From contig NC_015865.1 in the NCBI RefSeq assembly GCF_000221185.1, positions 434,001-498,000 on the forward strand: a DNA stretch of 64,000 nucleotides. Direction: 5' to 3'. A program made the position numbers and the translations under genes. This DNA comes from Thermococcus sp. 4557. GTDB taxonomy: Archaea > Methanobacteriota_B > Thermococci > Thermococcales > Thermococcaceae. Shown here piece by piece: positions 50,013 to 59,347 of the stretch (position 1 is its first letter; each line of letters starts with the position of its first letter). The notes beneath the pieces were generated by a model. The model had not been told where the DNA came from and searched no databases. It saw nothing but the letters and a program-made list of their open reading frames with translations.

Positions 50013-51433
50013 TGTACCACCCCCAGAAGGGCGTAGCCAATAAAGGCGGACGTGAGGGAGAGGAGGATAAGCGAACACAGTGCCCCACTTACGATTCCGT
50101 CCACCCTTTTCGGCTCCCCTTCACTGAATATCATGGAGTTGATATTCCTCAGTGCTGAGTACAGAAGGACCACCGAATCCGCGAGAACCACGAGGAGAAG
50201 CAGGATTCCGAGCGGGACATCGTACATCTTCCCGGCGTTGAGGTATATGTAGAGCTTGCTAAAGAACACCCCAAACGGGGGCAGGCCCGCGAGTCCAAGT
50301 AGGGAAAAGCTCCATGAGTACGCCAGGAGGGGGGTTTCCTTCAGGCCCTTTATCCTCCCCATGTCCAGCGTCCCGTAGTAGTAGGTAAATGATCCAGCCG
50401 TCAGGAAGGCCAGTCCCTTGAGGTAAGCGTGGTTCATCAGCTGAAAGAGCGCGGCTTTAATTCCGAGGGGGTTTCCGAGGACGGCAATGGCAACACCGGT
50501 GTACATTATGGCACACTCCGCTATCGTGGAATACGCCAGCAGTTTCTTGGCATCTCTCTGCCTCGGATACTGGAGCATTGCAATGGTGAGGGTTGCCACG
50601 AGAATCAACGCCATGGGATAGAATACGGTGACCGGGGGCTCCATGAACTGGACGACCCTTATCAGAAGGTAGACCCCCATCTCCACCATGGCTGCGCCGT
50701 GGAGGAAGGCACTTGCCGGGGTCGGGGCCTCCATCGCGTCCGGGATCCACGAGTAGAGCGGAAACTGGGCGCTCTTGGTAAACGCTGCCACCATAAAGCA
50801 CAGGAACAGTATCATCTTCTCCCTCTCGGGGAGTGCCCCCAGGAAGTCAAGCCCGAGGTTCCCGTATTTGATTCCATACGCCACCGCTGTGTAGAAGCCG
50901 ATTATGGCCCCGAAGTTGGGAATCAGCAGGGCCTTGAGCGCCGCCCGTTCCGCCCTTTTACTGCCATAGAACCCCACAACGCCCCAGCACGCGAGGCTCA
51001 TAAGCTCAAAGAATATCAGCATCTGGAGCACCGTGGAGGAGTATATGAAAGCCAGCGTTGAACCAAGGAACAGCATCATCCAGCCGTAGAACCGACCCTT
51101 CTGCCCCCTGTGTGGATGGCCGACGTTCTTTTCATCCATATAGTGGACGGCATAGGTCAGAAACACCGCCCCCGCAGTGGAAACGACGAACGCCGTGAAA
51201 ACGCTCGTGCCGTCTACCCTAAGGCCGTAAACCTCCCCAAATCCATTCATGTCAAGGAACACAGCGTGAATCGGGTCTGGGGAGCGGTAAAACACCGCCG
51301 CAACAAGAACCTGAATCAGGGAAGACAGCCAGAGCAGGGGAAGCATTACCGTGTCTGCCCTCCTGTCATCGAGCACGAAGCATACAACCCCTAGATAGGC
51401 GAGCGCTATTGAAGAGAGTACGAGCGCAATCAT
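50009..51433 (-). CDS. HycC/NuoL-like proton-conducting subunit
   Basis: 474 residues from the ATG at 51433 (ATGA overlap). It has the FTKSAQFPLYSWIPDAMEAPTPASAFLHGAAMV segment of the antiporter-like subunits, with a glutamate and lysine in the expected ion path, and a conserved TYAVHYMDEKN. With the gene at 48228-50012 and MnhD it gives three such subunits in one operon. Confidence 0.88.
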   Translation of the reverse strand: MIALVLSSIALAYLGVVCFVLDDRRADTVMLPLLWLSSLIQVLVAAVFYRSPDPIHAVFLDMNGFGEVYGLRVDGTSVFTAFVVSTAGAVFLTYAVHYMDEKNVGHPHRGQKGRFYGWMMLFLGSTLAFIYSSTVLQMLIFFELMSLACWGVVGFYGSKRAERAALKALLIPNFGAIIGFYTAVAYGIKYGNLGLDFLGALPEREKMILFLCFMVAAFTKSAQFPLYSWIPDAMEAPTPASAFLHGAAMVEMGVYLLIRVVQFMEPPVTVFYPMALILVATLTIAMLQYPRQRDAKKLLAYSTIAECAIMYTGVAIAVLGNPLGIKAALFQLMNHAYLKGLAFLTAGSFTYYYGTLDMGRIKGLKETPLLAYSWSFSLLGLAGLPPFGVFFSKLYIYLNAGKMYDVPLGILLLLVVLADSVVLLYSALRNINSMIFSEGEPKRVDGIVSGALCSLILLSLTSAFIGYALLGVVQ

Positions 51434-51924
51434 GGCCCACACCCCATCATGTCTTCAATTTTCCTGATGAACTCCTCCCTCCTGACGGCGGCCTCCTTCA
51501 GCTTCATCCCCACTATCTCCTCCTCGGTGGCCAGAATCAGCGCATCCATCGGGCAGGTCTCGACGCAGGCTGGAAGCTTGCCCTCAGCTCTCCTGTGGGC
51601 GCAGAGGTCGCACTTCACCATGACCTTGAGGCGTTCGTCAAAACGCGGTGTTCCAAAGGGACAGGCAATAGAACACAGCATGCAGCCAATGCATTCATGG
51701 TATTTAACACGAACGGCCCCGTCCTCATCTCTGTAAAGTGCCCTCGCCGGACAGATGAGCATGCAGGGGGCGTTCTCACAGTGACGGCAGTTGAAGGACA
51801 TCATCATTAGCTCGGACGTCTGCACGATGGATATGTTTGGCTTCCCGCCATGCTCCCTCGCGCAGGCCGCCTCGCAGGAGCCGCACCCTATGCACCTCCT
51901 GAAGTCAATGAACACCTTTTTCAC
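51430..51924 (-). CDS. polyferredoxin, FdhB/HycB-like
   Basis: 164 residues from GTG 51924 (GGAGGGATGAACC upstream). Cysteine motifs are CIGCGSCEAACA, NCRHCENAPCMLICP, CIGCMLCSIACP and CDLC...ACVETCP, fitting four 4Fe-4S clusters. It should carry electrons between the molybdopterin subunit and the hydrogenase. Confidence 0.9.
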   Translation of the reverse strand: MKKVFIDFRRCIGCGSCEAACAREHGGKPNISIVQTSELMMMSFNCRHCENAPCMLICPARALYRDEDGAVRVKYHECIGCMLCSIACPFGTPRFDERLKVMVKCDLCAHRRAEGKLPACVETCPMDALILATEEEIVGMKLKEAAVRREEFIRKIEDMMGCGP

Positions 51925-53792
51925 GGTTCATCCCTCCGAATCCTGCAGGGGCAGGCCTTGGATACCAAAAAGTTCCTCCGGGGCTCTAACGGTAATGCTG
52001 CCCTCACAAGGTCCCAGTGCACCACAACGACTCCCTTGAGCGTGCGGTTTGAGATTTTAGCCCTCGCAACTATCCTGCCGTCCCCGACTTCAATCGCAAT
52101 CCTGTCGCCGCTTGAAACGCCGAGGCGCGATGCATCCTCGGGACTTATGAGGGCGGCATCAGCCTCCCCCATTCTCCTGGCCAGCAGACCAGGCATAAAT
52201 CGACCAGAATGTCCCCGAATGAGAAGCATCTCCCCTTGAGGTGGCCTAGATGGGGTTATGGGAGCAAACCTTCGCTTTGCCCTTGAGGGTCTTTCGAGTA
52301 AAACACCTTCTGGAATCCCTACCAGCTTCCTCGGCCCCGGGTACCCCGGAACAAGGAGGCTTATCTCCCTAAGCACCTCTTCGGGGAAGGTATACCCGAA
52401 GCTCGGGAGGTCCATAGCCTTTCCAATCTCCCCAAGAATCGAAACCGCACCCCGCGCTTCACCGGGAGGCCTTTTGGCTTTTCCACACCACAGAACTCTC
52501 CGTTCGAAGTTCGTCGTCGATCCGCCTTCCTCGTAGATAAGGGCACTTGGGAGGATTATATCGGCGAACTTGGCAGTCTCGGTCATAAACGAATCCTGCA
52601 GGACAACGAATTCCGCGTTCCTCAGGGCATCGATGGCACCAGGGATACTGCTGGTTAAATCCGCCCCGAGGATGTAGAACACACCAGTACCACCATCCAG
52701 CATTTCAGCAAGCGATTTCCCGGGGTGGGGGTTCAGGCCCTCAACGAGCCATGCCTTCTGAAAGTCTCCGCTTTCACAGAGGGCGGTATAACCCGGGAGC
52801 AGATTGGGGATGAGCCCCATGTCGAGGACACCCTGGGAGTTTCCGTACCTTGAGAGGGGAAGAAACTTCATCCCTGAAATGAAGGTGAGCGTGATCAGAG
52901 TCCTCACGCAGGAGGCACCGTTTTCATTCATTGTAACTCCTGAACCCCAGAGAATGATTCCATGGGAGGATCTGAGGATTTCCCCTGCAACGGCGTCTAT
53001 AACCCTCTCCTGGACTCCCGTCAGCTCCTCCCCATACGACGGGGGGAACCTCGATACGAGTCCTAGGACGTCCTCCGGAAGGACTGCCCCGAAGCGTTCG
53101 TCGGTTTTTATCAGGCGGTTCATAATGGAGAGCGCGAGGAAGACGTCCGTACCCGGCAGGGGCCGAAGGTGGAAATCGGCAAATTTCGATGTTCTCCCGG
53201 TTACAGGATCCACGAGGATTACCCTTGCCCCACGCTCTCTTGCCCTGGCAATCCTTCCGAGCAGTACCGGATAATTTCCCGCTAGGTCTGCGCCCCAAAC
53301 TATTATCAGGTCTGCCCCGTCGATATCCGTAAAGGCTGCCCAGTGGCCCCACGCGTCCATTTCAAGAACAGCCTCAGTGGAAATCCCCTGGGAAAGGGAG
53401 GCGGTTGTATCGACGTTGTTGGTGCCGAGCAACCGGGCAAGCTTCTGAAACAGATACGCCGACTCGTTTGATACCATCTCCCCGCCTATGAAACCAAGCA
53501 TCTCGGGATCATCGCGGGCGTATTCGGATAGCTGAAAACCAACTTCACGAAGGGCGTCCGCCCAGCTAATCTCAACAAACTTTCCTTCCTCCAAAGCCCT
53601 CATAGGGCGTTTTATTCGGTTACTCCCAGCGCTCGGTTCGAACATCAGATTTCCCCGCGAGCAGAGCTTGCCGGAGCCATTCGGAGCGCCCAAATCTCGA
53701 AGATAATGTATCTCATGAGGGCGCGAATGTTTTTTCTTCACTCCCATCCGGCAACCGATACCACAGTGAAAGCACGTGACGATAGTACGCAT
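51921..53792 (-). CDS. FdhA-like molybdopterin/tungstopterin oxidoreductase lacking the catalytic Cys/Sec
   Basis: 623 residues from the ATG at 53792 (GGGGGGAG upstream). The N-terminal 4Fe-4S motif is C7-x2-C10-x3-C14...C44. The bis-pterin domains are recognisable by GTNNVD (123-128), DADLIIVWGAD-like IDGADLIIVWGAD, and YGNSQGVLDMG. The Mo/W ligand position, Cys or Sec in formate dehydrogenases, is S134 (codon TCC) and the neighbouring histidine is Q135. The arginine of the active site seems kept. Its reaction is therefore uncertain: a different substrate, or a structural role like NuoG. First gene of the large operon. Confidence 0.8.
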   Translation of the reverse strand: MRTIVTCFHCGIGCRMGVKKKHSRPHEIHYLRDLGAPNGSGKLCSRGNLMFEPSAGSNRIKRPMRALEEGKFVEISWADALREVGFQLSEYARDDPEMLGFIGGEMVSNESAYLFQKLARLLGTNNVDTTASLSQGISTEAVLEMDAWGHWAAFTDIDGADLIIVWGADLAGNYPVLLGRIARARERGARVILVDPVTGRTSKFADFHLRPLPGTDVFLALSIMNRLIKTDERFGAVLPEDVLGLVSRFPPSYGEELTGVQERVIDAVAGEILRSSHGIILWGSGVTMNENGASCVRTLITLTFISGMKFLPLSRYGNSQGVLDMGLIPNLLPGYTALCESGDFQKAWLVEGLNPHPGKSLAEMLDGGTGVFYILGADLTSSIPGAIDALRNAEFVVLQDSFMTETAKFADIILPSALIYEEGGSTTNFERRVLWCGKAKRPPGEARGAVSILGEIGKAMDLPSFGYTFPEEVLREISLLVPGYPGPRKLVGIPEGVLLERPSRAKRRFAPITPSRPPQGEMLLIRGHSGRFMPGLLARRMGEADAALISPEDASRLGVSSGDRIAIEVGDGRIVARAKISNRTLKGVVVVHWDLVRAALPLEPRRNFLVSKACPCRIRRDEP

Positions 53793-53869
53793 CCAACTCC
53801 CCCCGATGGTGAACACAGGAGTGCATGTTGCCATCTATGTTCATCCGGAGGTGTGGAGCATCCTCTTAA

Positions 53870-53906
53870 AGGGCTTTCCAAAACCGTATTTCCAAAACTA
53901 AAGGTT
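53870..53906 (-). promoter_or_regulatory. promoter of the large hydrogenase operon
   Basis: Minus-strand TATA-like CCTTTAAG (53870-53880) with AAC-taaag-GTT (53896-53906, read on plus) about 20 bases upstream, a SurR-like half pattern. The rest of 53793-54127 carries only the divergent hyd promoter and a leader. Confidence 0.4.
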
Positions 53907-54012
53907 CTGGAGCCTTAAAATCAGAAATGCACACTTAAATTCCGGCGTGACCAGAAAAAAGAATAAACTCTTTTGTTTTATATCATGCATCATACGAAAA
54001 CAAAACCGTTTC

Positions 54013-54044
54013 AACCTTTGGTTTAGAATTTTCGGGTTTAAAAA
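54013..54044 (+). promoter_or_regulatory. hydB promoter with SurR-like box
   Basis: AACCTTTGGTT (54013-54023), the same 11 bases as before frhA, lies 13 bases upstream of the TATA box TTTAAAAA (54037-54044). Transcription should start near 54067. Sulfhydrogenase I is known to be SurR-controlled in Pyrococcus furiosus, which fits. Confidence 0.5.
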
Positions 54045-54087
54045 CGCTTTTTTAACCTCCGGCCAAGCATCAATTGAGGGAATAAAC

Positions 54088-54141
54088 ATGAGCACGTGTC
54101 TGGTTATGTTCATTGGAGGTGGTTGGTTTGAGATACGTTAA
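54088..54141 (+). other. possible 17-codon leader ORF before hydB
   Basis: ATG at 54088 with GAGGG 7 bases upstream; it reads [17 protein letters not shown] and stops at 54141, 12 bases inside hydB. It lies in the predicted leader (54067-54127). Ribosomes ending here could restart at the hydB TTG. Not proven to be translated. Confidence 0.35.
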
Positions 54142-55231
54142 ACTCCCAAAGGAGAACACCCACATTTTCCTTGAAAGGTTGAAGGAGTGGGGCAAACTCT
54201 ACGCCCCGGTTAAGATATCCGAGAAGTTCTACGACTTTAGGGAAATAGACGACGTCAGGAAGGTCGAGTTCAACTACAACAGGACCATAATGCCGCCGAA
54301 GAAATTCTTCTTCCTGCCCAGGGAGAAGCTCTTCGAGTTCAACCTGGCGAAGGCGGAGTATAAGGAAGTCATAGAGGACGTCGAGCCCTTCGTGCTCTTC
54401 GGTCTCCACGCCTGCGACATCTTCGGCCTCAAGGTGCTCGACACCGTTTACCTCGACGAGCTCCCTGACAAGTACTACAAGGTCCGCAGAGAGAAGGGCA
54501 TAATCATAGGCATCAGCTGCATGCCCGACGAGTACTGCTTCTGCAACCTGCGCGAGACCGACTTCGCTGACGACGGCTTCGACCTGTTCCTCCACGAGCT
54601 CCCCGACGGATGGCTCGTCCGCGTCGGAACTCCCACCGGGCACAGGATAGTGGACAAGAACATCAAGCTCTTCGAGGAGGTCACCACCGAGGACATCTGC
54701 AACTTCAGGGAGTTTGAGAACAGGCGCTCCAATGCGTTCAAGTACCACGAGGACTGGAGCAACCTCCGCTACCTGCTCGAGCTCGAGATGGAGCATCCGA
54801 TGTGGGACGAGCAGGCCGACATCTGCCTCGCCTGCGGCAACTGCAACACCACCTGCCCGACGTGCCGCTGCTACGAGGTGCAGGACATAGTCAACCTCGA
54901 TGGCGAAACCGGCTATCGCGAGAGGCGCTGGGACTCCTGCCAGCTCAGGAGCCACGGTCTCGTCGCCGGAAACCACAACTTCAGGCCGACCAAGAAGGAC
55001 CGCTTCCGCAACAGGTACCTCTGTAAGAACTCCTACAACGAGAAACTCAGCATAAGCTACTGCGTCGGCTGCGGAAGGTGCACATACTTCTGCCCGGCGG
55101 GCATAAACTTCGTGAAGAACCTGCGCACGATCATGGGACTTGAGGAGAAGACGTGCCCAGGGGAGATAAGTGAGGAGATCCCGAAGAGGGGATTCGCCTA
55201 CGCTTCAGAGATAAGGGGTGAGGACATATGA
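54128..55231 (+). CDS. hydB: sulfhydrogenase I beta subunit (HydB)
   Basis: 367 residues from a TTG at 54128 with a perfect GGAGGTGG. It is nearly identical in pattern to Pyrococcus furiosus PF0891. Cluster motifs are [16 protein letters not shown] and [12 protein letters not shown], two 4Fe-4S clusters in the C-terminal half. It connects the hydrogenase clusters to the gamma flavin subunit and is linked to sulfur-reducing activity. It is cytoplasmic. Confidence 0.96.
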   Translation: MRYVKLPKENTHIFLERLKEWGKLYAPVKISEKFYDFREIDDVRKVEFNYNRTIMPPKKFFFLPREKLFEFNLAKAEYKEVIEDVEPFVLFGLHACDIFGLKVLDTVYLDELPDKYYKVRREKGIIIGISCMPDEYCFCNLRETDFADDGFDLFLHELPDGWLVRVGTPTGHRIVDKNIKLFEEVTTEDICNFREFENRRSNAFKYHEDWSNLRYLLELEMEHPMWDEQADICLACGNCNTTCPTCRCYEVQDIVNLDGETGYRERRWDSCQLRSHGLVAGNHNFRPTKKDRFRNRYLCKNSYNEKLSISYCVGCGRCTYFCPAGINFVKNLRTIMGLEEKTCPGEISEEIPKRGFAYASEIRGEDI

Positions 55232-56112
55232 GCGAGGTAGTTCCCAAGGAGATTATGATGCCGGACGAGAACCCCTACGCCCTCCACAGGGCCAAGGTTC
55301 TCAAGGTTTATCCGCTGACCGAGACCGAGAAGCTGTTCCTGTTCCGCTTCGAGGATCCTGAACTGGCCGAGAAGTGGACCTTCAAGCCGGGACAGTTCGT
55401 CCAGCTCACAATCCCCGGTGTCGGTGAGGTTCCGATAAGCATCTGCTCCTCCGCGATGAGGAAGGGATTCTTCGAGCTGTGCATCAGGAAGGCCGGAAGG
55501 GTCACCACGGTCATCCACAAGCTCCAGCCCGGTGACACCGTCCTCGTTCGCGGTCCCTACGGAAACGGCTTCCCCGTTGACGACTGGGAGGGAATGGACC
55601 TGCTCCTTATAGCTGCAGGCCTCGGTACAGCCCCGCTCAGGAGCGTCTTCCTCTATGCCATGGACAACCGCTGGAAGTACGGCAACATAACCTTCATCAA
55701 CACCGCCCGCTACGGAAAGGACCTCCTCTTCTACAAGGAGCTCGAGGCCATGAAGGACCTCGCCGAGGCCGAGAACGTCAAGATAATCCAGAGCGTTACG
55801 CGTGACCCCGAGTGGCCGGGACTCCACGGAAGGCCACAGAACTTCATAGTTGAAGCAAACACCAACCCGAAGAAGACCGCCATAGCCATCTGCGGTCCGC
55901 CGAGGATGTACAAGTCGGTCTTTGAGTCCCTCATCAACTACGGCTACCGCCCGGAGAACATATTCGTCACGCTGGAGAGGAAGATGAAGTGCGGAATAGG
56001 AAAGTGCGGCCACTGCAACGTCGGAACGAGCACGAGCTGGAAGTACATCTGCAAGGACGGCCCGGTCTTCACGTACTTCGACATAGTATCAACGCCCGGC
56101 CTGCTGGACTGA
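55228..56112 (+). CDS. hydG: sulfhydrogenase I gamma subunit (HydG), FAD/NADP-binding
   Basis: 294 residues overlapping hydB by 4 bases. It has a ferredoxin-reductase fold: FAD part with [12 protein letters not shown] part with [16 protein letters not shown], and C-terminal cysteines ([14 protein letters not shown]...YICKDG) for a 2Fe-2S cluster. It transfers electrons between NADP(H) and the hydrogenase. Confidence 0.95.
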   Translation: MSEVVPKEIMMPDENPYALHRAKVLKVYPLTETEKLFLFRFEDPELAEKWTFKPGQFVQLTIPGVGEVPISICSSAMRKGFFELCIRKAGRVTTVIHKLQPGDTVLVRGPYGNGFPVDDWEGMDLLLIAAGLGTAPLRSVFLYAMDNRWKYGNITFINTARYGKDLLFYKELEAMKDLAEAENVKIIQSVTRDPEWPGLHGRPQNFIVEANTNPKKTAIAICGPPRMYKSVFESLINYGYRPENIFVTLERKMKCGIGKCGHCNVGTSTSWKYICKDGPVFTYFDIVSTPGLLD

Positions 56113-56122
56113 GGTGGTGGGG

Positions 56123-56914
56123 ATGGAAGGAAAGGTCAGAATTGGGTTTTACGCTCTCACCTCATGCTACGGCTGTCAGCTCCAGCTGGCCATGATGGAC
56201 GAGCTCCTTCAGCTGTTACCAAAGGCGGAAATCGTCTGCTGGTTCATGGTCGAGAGGGACAGCTACGAGGACGAGCCGGTGGACATAGCCTTCATCGAGG
56301 GGAGCGTTTCCACCGAGGAGGAGGTCGAGCTCGTCAAGAAGATACGCGAGAACGCGAAGATAGTGGTTGCCGTTGGCTCCTGTGCAGTCCACGGAGGCGT
56401 GCAGAGCTGGGAGAAGGACAAGAGCCTCGAAGAGCTCTGGAAGACCGTCTACGGCGACGGGAAGGTCAAGTTCGAGCCGAAGATGGCCGAGCCGGTGGAG
56501 AACTACATCAAGGTTGATTACCGCATCTACGGCTGCCCGCCGGAGAAGAAGGACTTCCTCTACGCCCTCGGCACCTTCCTCGTCGGCTCGTGGCCGGAGG
56601 ACATAGACTACCCTGTCTGCGTCGAGTGCAGGCTGAAGGGACACCCGTGCGTACTCATAGAGAAGGGCGAGCCGTGCCTTGGACCAATAACGAGGGCCGG
56701 CTGTGACGCAAGGTGCCCAGGATTCGGAGTGGCATGCATCGGCTGCAGGGGAGCGATAGGCTACGATGTAGCGTGGTTCGACTCACTCGCCAGGACGTTC
56801 AAGGAGAAGGGAATCAGCAAGGAGGAAATACTCCAGCGCATGAAGATTTTCAACGCCCACAACCCGAAGCTCGAGGAGATGGTTGAGAAGATATTCCAGG
56901 AGGTGGAAGAATGA
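56123..56914 (+). CDS. hydD: sulfhydrogenase I delta (small) subunit (HydD)
   Basis: 263 residues from the ATG at 56123. Small-subunit cysteines are seen in [18 protein letters not shown] and YGCPPEKK; the C-terminal half has [31 protein letters not shown] and CIGCRG, which ligate the further 4Fe-4S clusters. It overlaps hydA by 4 bases. Confidence 0.95.
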   Translation: MEGKVRIGFYALTSCYGCQLQLAMMDELLQLLPKAEIVCWFMVERDSYEDEPVDIAFIEGSVSTEEEVELVKKIRENAKIVVAVGSCAVHGGVQSWEKDKSLEELWKTVYGDGKVKFEPKMAEPVENYIKVDYRIYGCPPEKKDFLYALGTFLVGSWPEDIDYPVCVECRLKGHPCVLIEKGEPCLGPITRAGCDARCPGFGVACIGCRGAIGYDVAWFDSLARTFKEKGISKEEILQRMKIFNAHNPKLEEMVEKIFQEVEE

Positions 56915-58200
56915 AGAACCTCTACCTTCCCATCACCGTTGATCACATAGCGCGCGTTGAGGGCAAGGGCGGCGTCGAGATAGTCGTCGGAGACGATGGC
57001 GTCAAGGAGGTCAGGCTCAACATCATAGAGGGCCCGAGGTTCTTCGAGGCCATAACCCTCGGTAAGAAGCTCGATGAGGCCCTGGCAGTCTACCCGAGGA
57101 TATGCTCATTCTGTTCGGCTGCCCACAAGCTTACCGCGGTTGAAGCCGCTGAGAAGGCGATAGGCTTCACCCCGCGCGAGGAAATCCAGGCCCTCAGAGA
57201 GGTCCTCTACATCGGCGACATGATAGAGAGCCACGCCCTCCACCTCTACCTCCTTGTCCTCCCGGACTACCTCGGCTACTCCAACCCGCTCAAGATGGTG
57301 AACGAGTACAAGAAGGAGATAGGCATCGCCCTCGACCTAAAGAACCTCGGAAGCTGGATGATGGACGAACTCGGAGCGAGGGCGATACACCAGGAGAACG
57401 TCGTCCTCGGAGGCTTCGGCAAGCTGCCCGACAAGGCCACCCTCGAAACCATGAAGAAGCGCCTCAGCGAAGCACTTCCGAAGGCGGAGTACACCTTCGA
57501 GCTGTTCTCCAAGCTTGAGCAGTACGAGGAGGTCGAGGGGCCGATAATCCACGTGGCGGTAAAGCCGAGGGGAGATGTCTACGGCATCTACGGCGACTAC
57601 ATCAAGGTGAGCGACGGCTTCGAGTTCCCGGTCGAGGACTACAAGAAGCACATCGTCGAGAAGGTCGTCGAGCACAGCTTCGCCAAGCACAGCTTCTACA
57701 AGGGCGAGAAGCCCTTCATGGTCGGTGCGCTTCCAAGGCTGGTCAACAACGCGGAGACACTCTACGGAAGGGCCAGAGAGCTCTACGAGAGCCACAAGGA
57801 CCTGCTCAGGCCGACCAACCCCTTCGCGAACAACCTCGCCCAGGCGCTTGAGCTGGTCTACTTTATCGAGCGCGGCATAGACCTCATAGACGAGGCCCTC
57901 GCCAAGTGGCCGATAGCGCCGAAGGACAGGGTTGAGGTGAAAGACGGCTTCGGCGTCAGCACCACCGAGGCCCCGCGCGGAATCGTCACCTACGCCCTCG
58001 AGGTCAAGGACGGAAGGGTTGCCTACGCGGACATCATAACTCCAACGGCCTACAACTTCGCCATGATGGAAGTCCACGTCAGGATGATGGCGGAGAAGCA
58101 CTACAACGACGATCCGGAGAGGCTCAAGTACCTCACCGAGATGGTCGTTCGCGCCTACGACCCGTGCATCTCCTGTTCAGTGCACGTGGCGAGGCTCTGA
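56911..58200 (+). CDS. hydA: sulfhydrogenase I alpha (large, NiFe) subunit (HydA)
   Basis: 429 residues. Nickel ligands are [10 protein letters not shown] (near 65-74) and [13 protein letters not shown] at the end; the protein ends just after the VARL, the site of maturation cleavage. Its N-terminus is [16 protein letters not shown]. It oxidises or produces H2 with NADP(H) as the usual partner. Confidence 0.96.
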   Translation: MKNLYLPITVDHIARVEGKGGVEIVVGDDGVKEVRLNIIEGPRFFEAITLGKKLDEALAVYPRICSFCSAAHKLTAVEAAEKAIGFTPREEIQALREVLYIGDMIESHALHLYLLVLPDYLGYSNPLKMVNEYKKEIGIALDLKNLGSWMMDELGARAIHQENVVLGGFGKLPDKATLETMKKRLSEALPKAEYTFELFSKLEQYEEVEGPIIHVAVKPRGDVYGIYGDYIKVSDGFEFPVEDYKKHIVEKVVEHSFAKHSFYKGEKPFMVGALPRLVNNAETLYGRARELYESHKDLLRPTNPFANNLAQALELVYFIERGIDLIDEALAKWPIAPKDRVEVKDGFGVSTTEAPRGIVTYALEVKDGRVAYADIITPTAYNFAMMEVHVRMMAEKHYNDDPERLKYLTEMVVRAYDPCISCSVHVARL

Positions 58201-58210
58201 TTTCTCAACT

Positions 58211-58218
58211 TTTTTAAA
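58211..58218 (+). promoter_or_regulatory. TATA box of the third antitoxin-toxin pair
   Basis: TTTTTAAA, 11 bases after the hydA stop and about 35 before the antitoxin ATG. Confidence 0.45.
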
Positions 58219-58248
58219 GTGCAGGAACGAGGTAGTTATGGTGAGGGT

Positions 58249-58464
58249 ATGGGTAAGGTAACGATTCAGGTTGAGGTTCCAGATGAATACATGGATTCGT
58301 TTAAGAAACACGTTGAGGAAATGGCCAGGTTTCTCCGCAACAAGGAGCGACTGAAGGAGAACATGGAGAAAGTGAAAGGAATCCTCAAGACGGACAAATC
58401 CTGGAAGGAACTTAAGGAGGAGTACTATGAGGCACACGTTGGTAGACACCTCCGTCATAGTTGA
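58249..58464 (+). CDS. putative antitoxin of a VapBC pair
   Basis: 71 residues from the ATG at 58249, after GGTGAGGGT. The N-terminal KVTIQVEVPDEYMDSFKKHVEEM looks like a ribbon-helix-helix or similar; the tail is basic-acidic helix. It overlaps the PIN gene by 38 bases, as usual for such pairs. Confidence 0.65.
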   Translation: MGKVTIQVEVPDEYMDSFKKHVEEMARFLRNKERLKENMEKVKGILKTDKSWKELKEEYYEAHVGRHLRHS

Positions 58465-58858
58465 GTACCTTAAAGGCAACCCGAAAGCCATTAGCTCCAT
58501 CTCAAAGCTTCTCAATGAGAATAATGTGCTCTTCATTAATCCCGCAGTTTTCAGTGAAGTTATCTACGTGATGATGGGGCATTACTCAGGGAAGGCCCCC
58601 AGAACGATTAAGGGGAATCCCAAAAGGTTACCAAGAGAACTCGATATAGTTTTTCAGATTCTCTCGGACTATGCCTTTGTGGAAATCACCCGGGAAACAA
58701 CTGAAATCGCTAAAGAACTCATCCAAAAGTACGCCATGCTCCCCAACGATGCACTGATTCTCGCGACCTGCATAGAGCACGGTTTTGCACTGGCGACCCT
58801 CGATGACGACTTTTTCGGCCCCGCGAAGGTGGAAGGTGTTGAAATTGTAACGGGGTGA
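58427..58858 (+). CDS. vapC: PIN domain ribonuclease toxin (VapC family)
   Basis: 143 residues. PIN residues are the aspartate in LVDTSVIVEYL, the glutamate in VFSEVIYV, the aspartate in LPNDALILAT and the LDDDFFG motif. The pair sits between hydA and the hydrogenase maturation gene. Target RNA is unknown. Confidence 0.83.
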   Translation: MRHTLVDTSVIVEYLKGNPKAISSISKLLNENNVLFINPAVFSEVIYVMMGHYSGKAPRTIKGNPKRLPRELDIVFQILSDYAFVEITRETTEIAKELIQKYAMLPNDALILATCIEHGFALATLDDDFFGPAKVEGVEIVTG

Positions 58859-58862
58859 GAGC

Positions 58863-59312
58863 TTGAGAACTCTAATCCTTGCACTCGGCAACGAGCTGAT
58901 GAAGGACGATGGAATCGGGCTGAAGGCCGGCAGAATACTCGCGGAGAAGGGGTACAACGTCCTCGACGTTGGCACGGACATATTCATGCTCTCCGCCCAT
59001 TACAAAGGGGAGGAGCGGTTGATAATCATGGATGCCATACTGAGCGAGAAGTTCCGGCCGGGCGAGATAATTCACCTGAGCGGCGAGGAGGTCTTCAAAA
59101 AGCTGAAGGCCGAGATAAGGAGCGCACACTTTATGGGGGCGATAGACGGGCTCAAACTCCTGATGGCGATGGACGAACGCCTCGCCAAGGCAGATATACA
59201 CTTCATCGGCGTCGTGGCCAAGGAGATAGACCTCGGGATGGAGCTCACCGAGGAAGTTGAAAGGGCCCTGCCGAGGGTCGTCGAGCTGGTTGAGGAACTA
59301 TGCGAAGAATGA
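58863..59312 (+). CDS. hydrogenase maturation protease
   Basis: 149 residues from a TTG at 58863 with GGGGTGAG. The N-terminus ILALGNELMKDDGIG is the HycI/HyaD family signature; the nickel-sensing residues are E (in GNE), D in VLDVGTD, and H in SAHFMG near residue 84. It cleaves the C-terminal tail of a NiFe large subunit, possibly HydA or FrhA. The neighbouring toxin pair separates it from hydA. Confidence 0.87.
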   Translation: MRTLILALGNELMKDDGIGLKAGRILAEKGYNVLDVGTDIFMLSAHYKGEERLIIMDAILSEKFRPGEIIHLSGEEVFKKLKAEIRSAHFMGAIDGLKLLMAMDERLAKADIHFIGVVAKEIDLGMELTEEVERALPRVVELVEELCEE

Positions 59313-59347
59313 ATTAAATAATTGAAGAATTAAAGAACCACAGGGGC

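Noticed and set aside
51921-53792. Selenocysteine formate dehydrogenase
   Set aside because: No in-frame TGA occurs; the position is TCC (Ser).
53898-54113. 71-codon minus-strand ORF in the gap between the two hydrogenase operons
   Set aside because: It overlaps both promoters and the leader, is low-complexity, and has no ribosome binding site.
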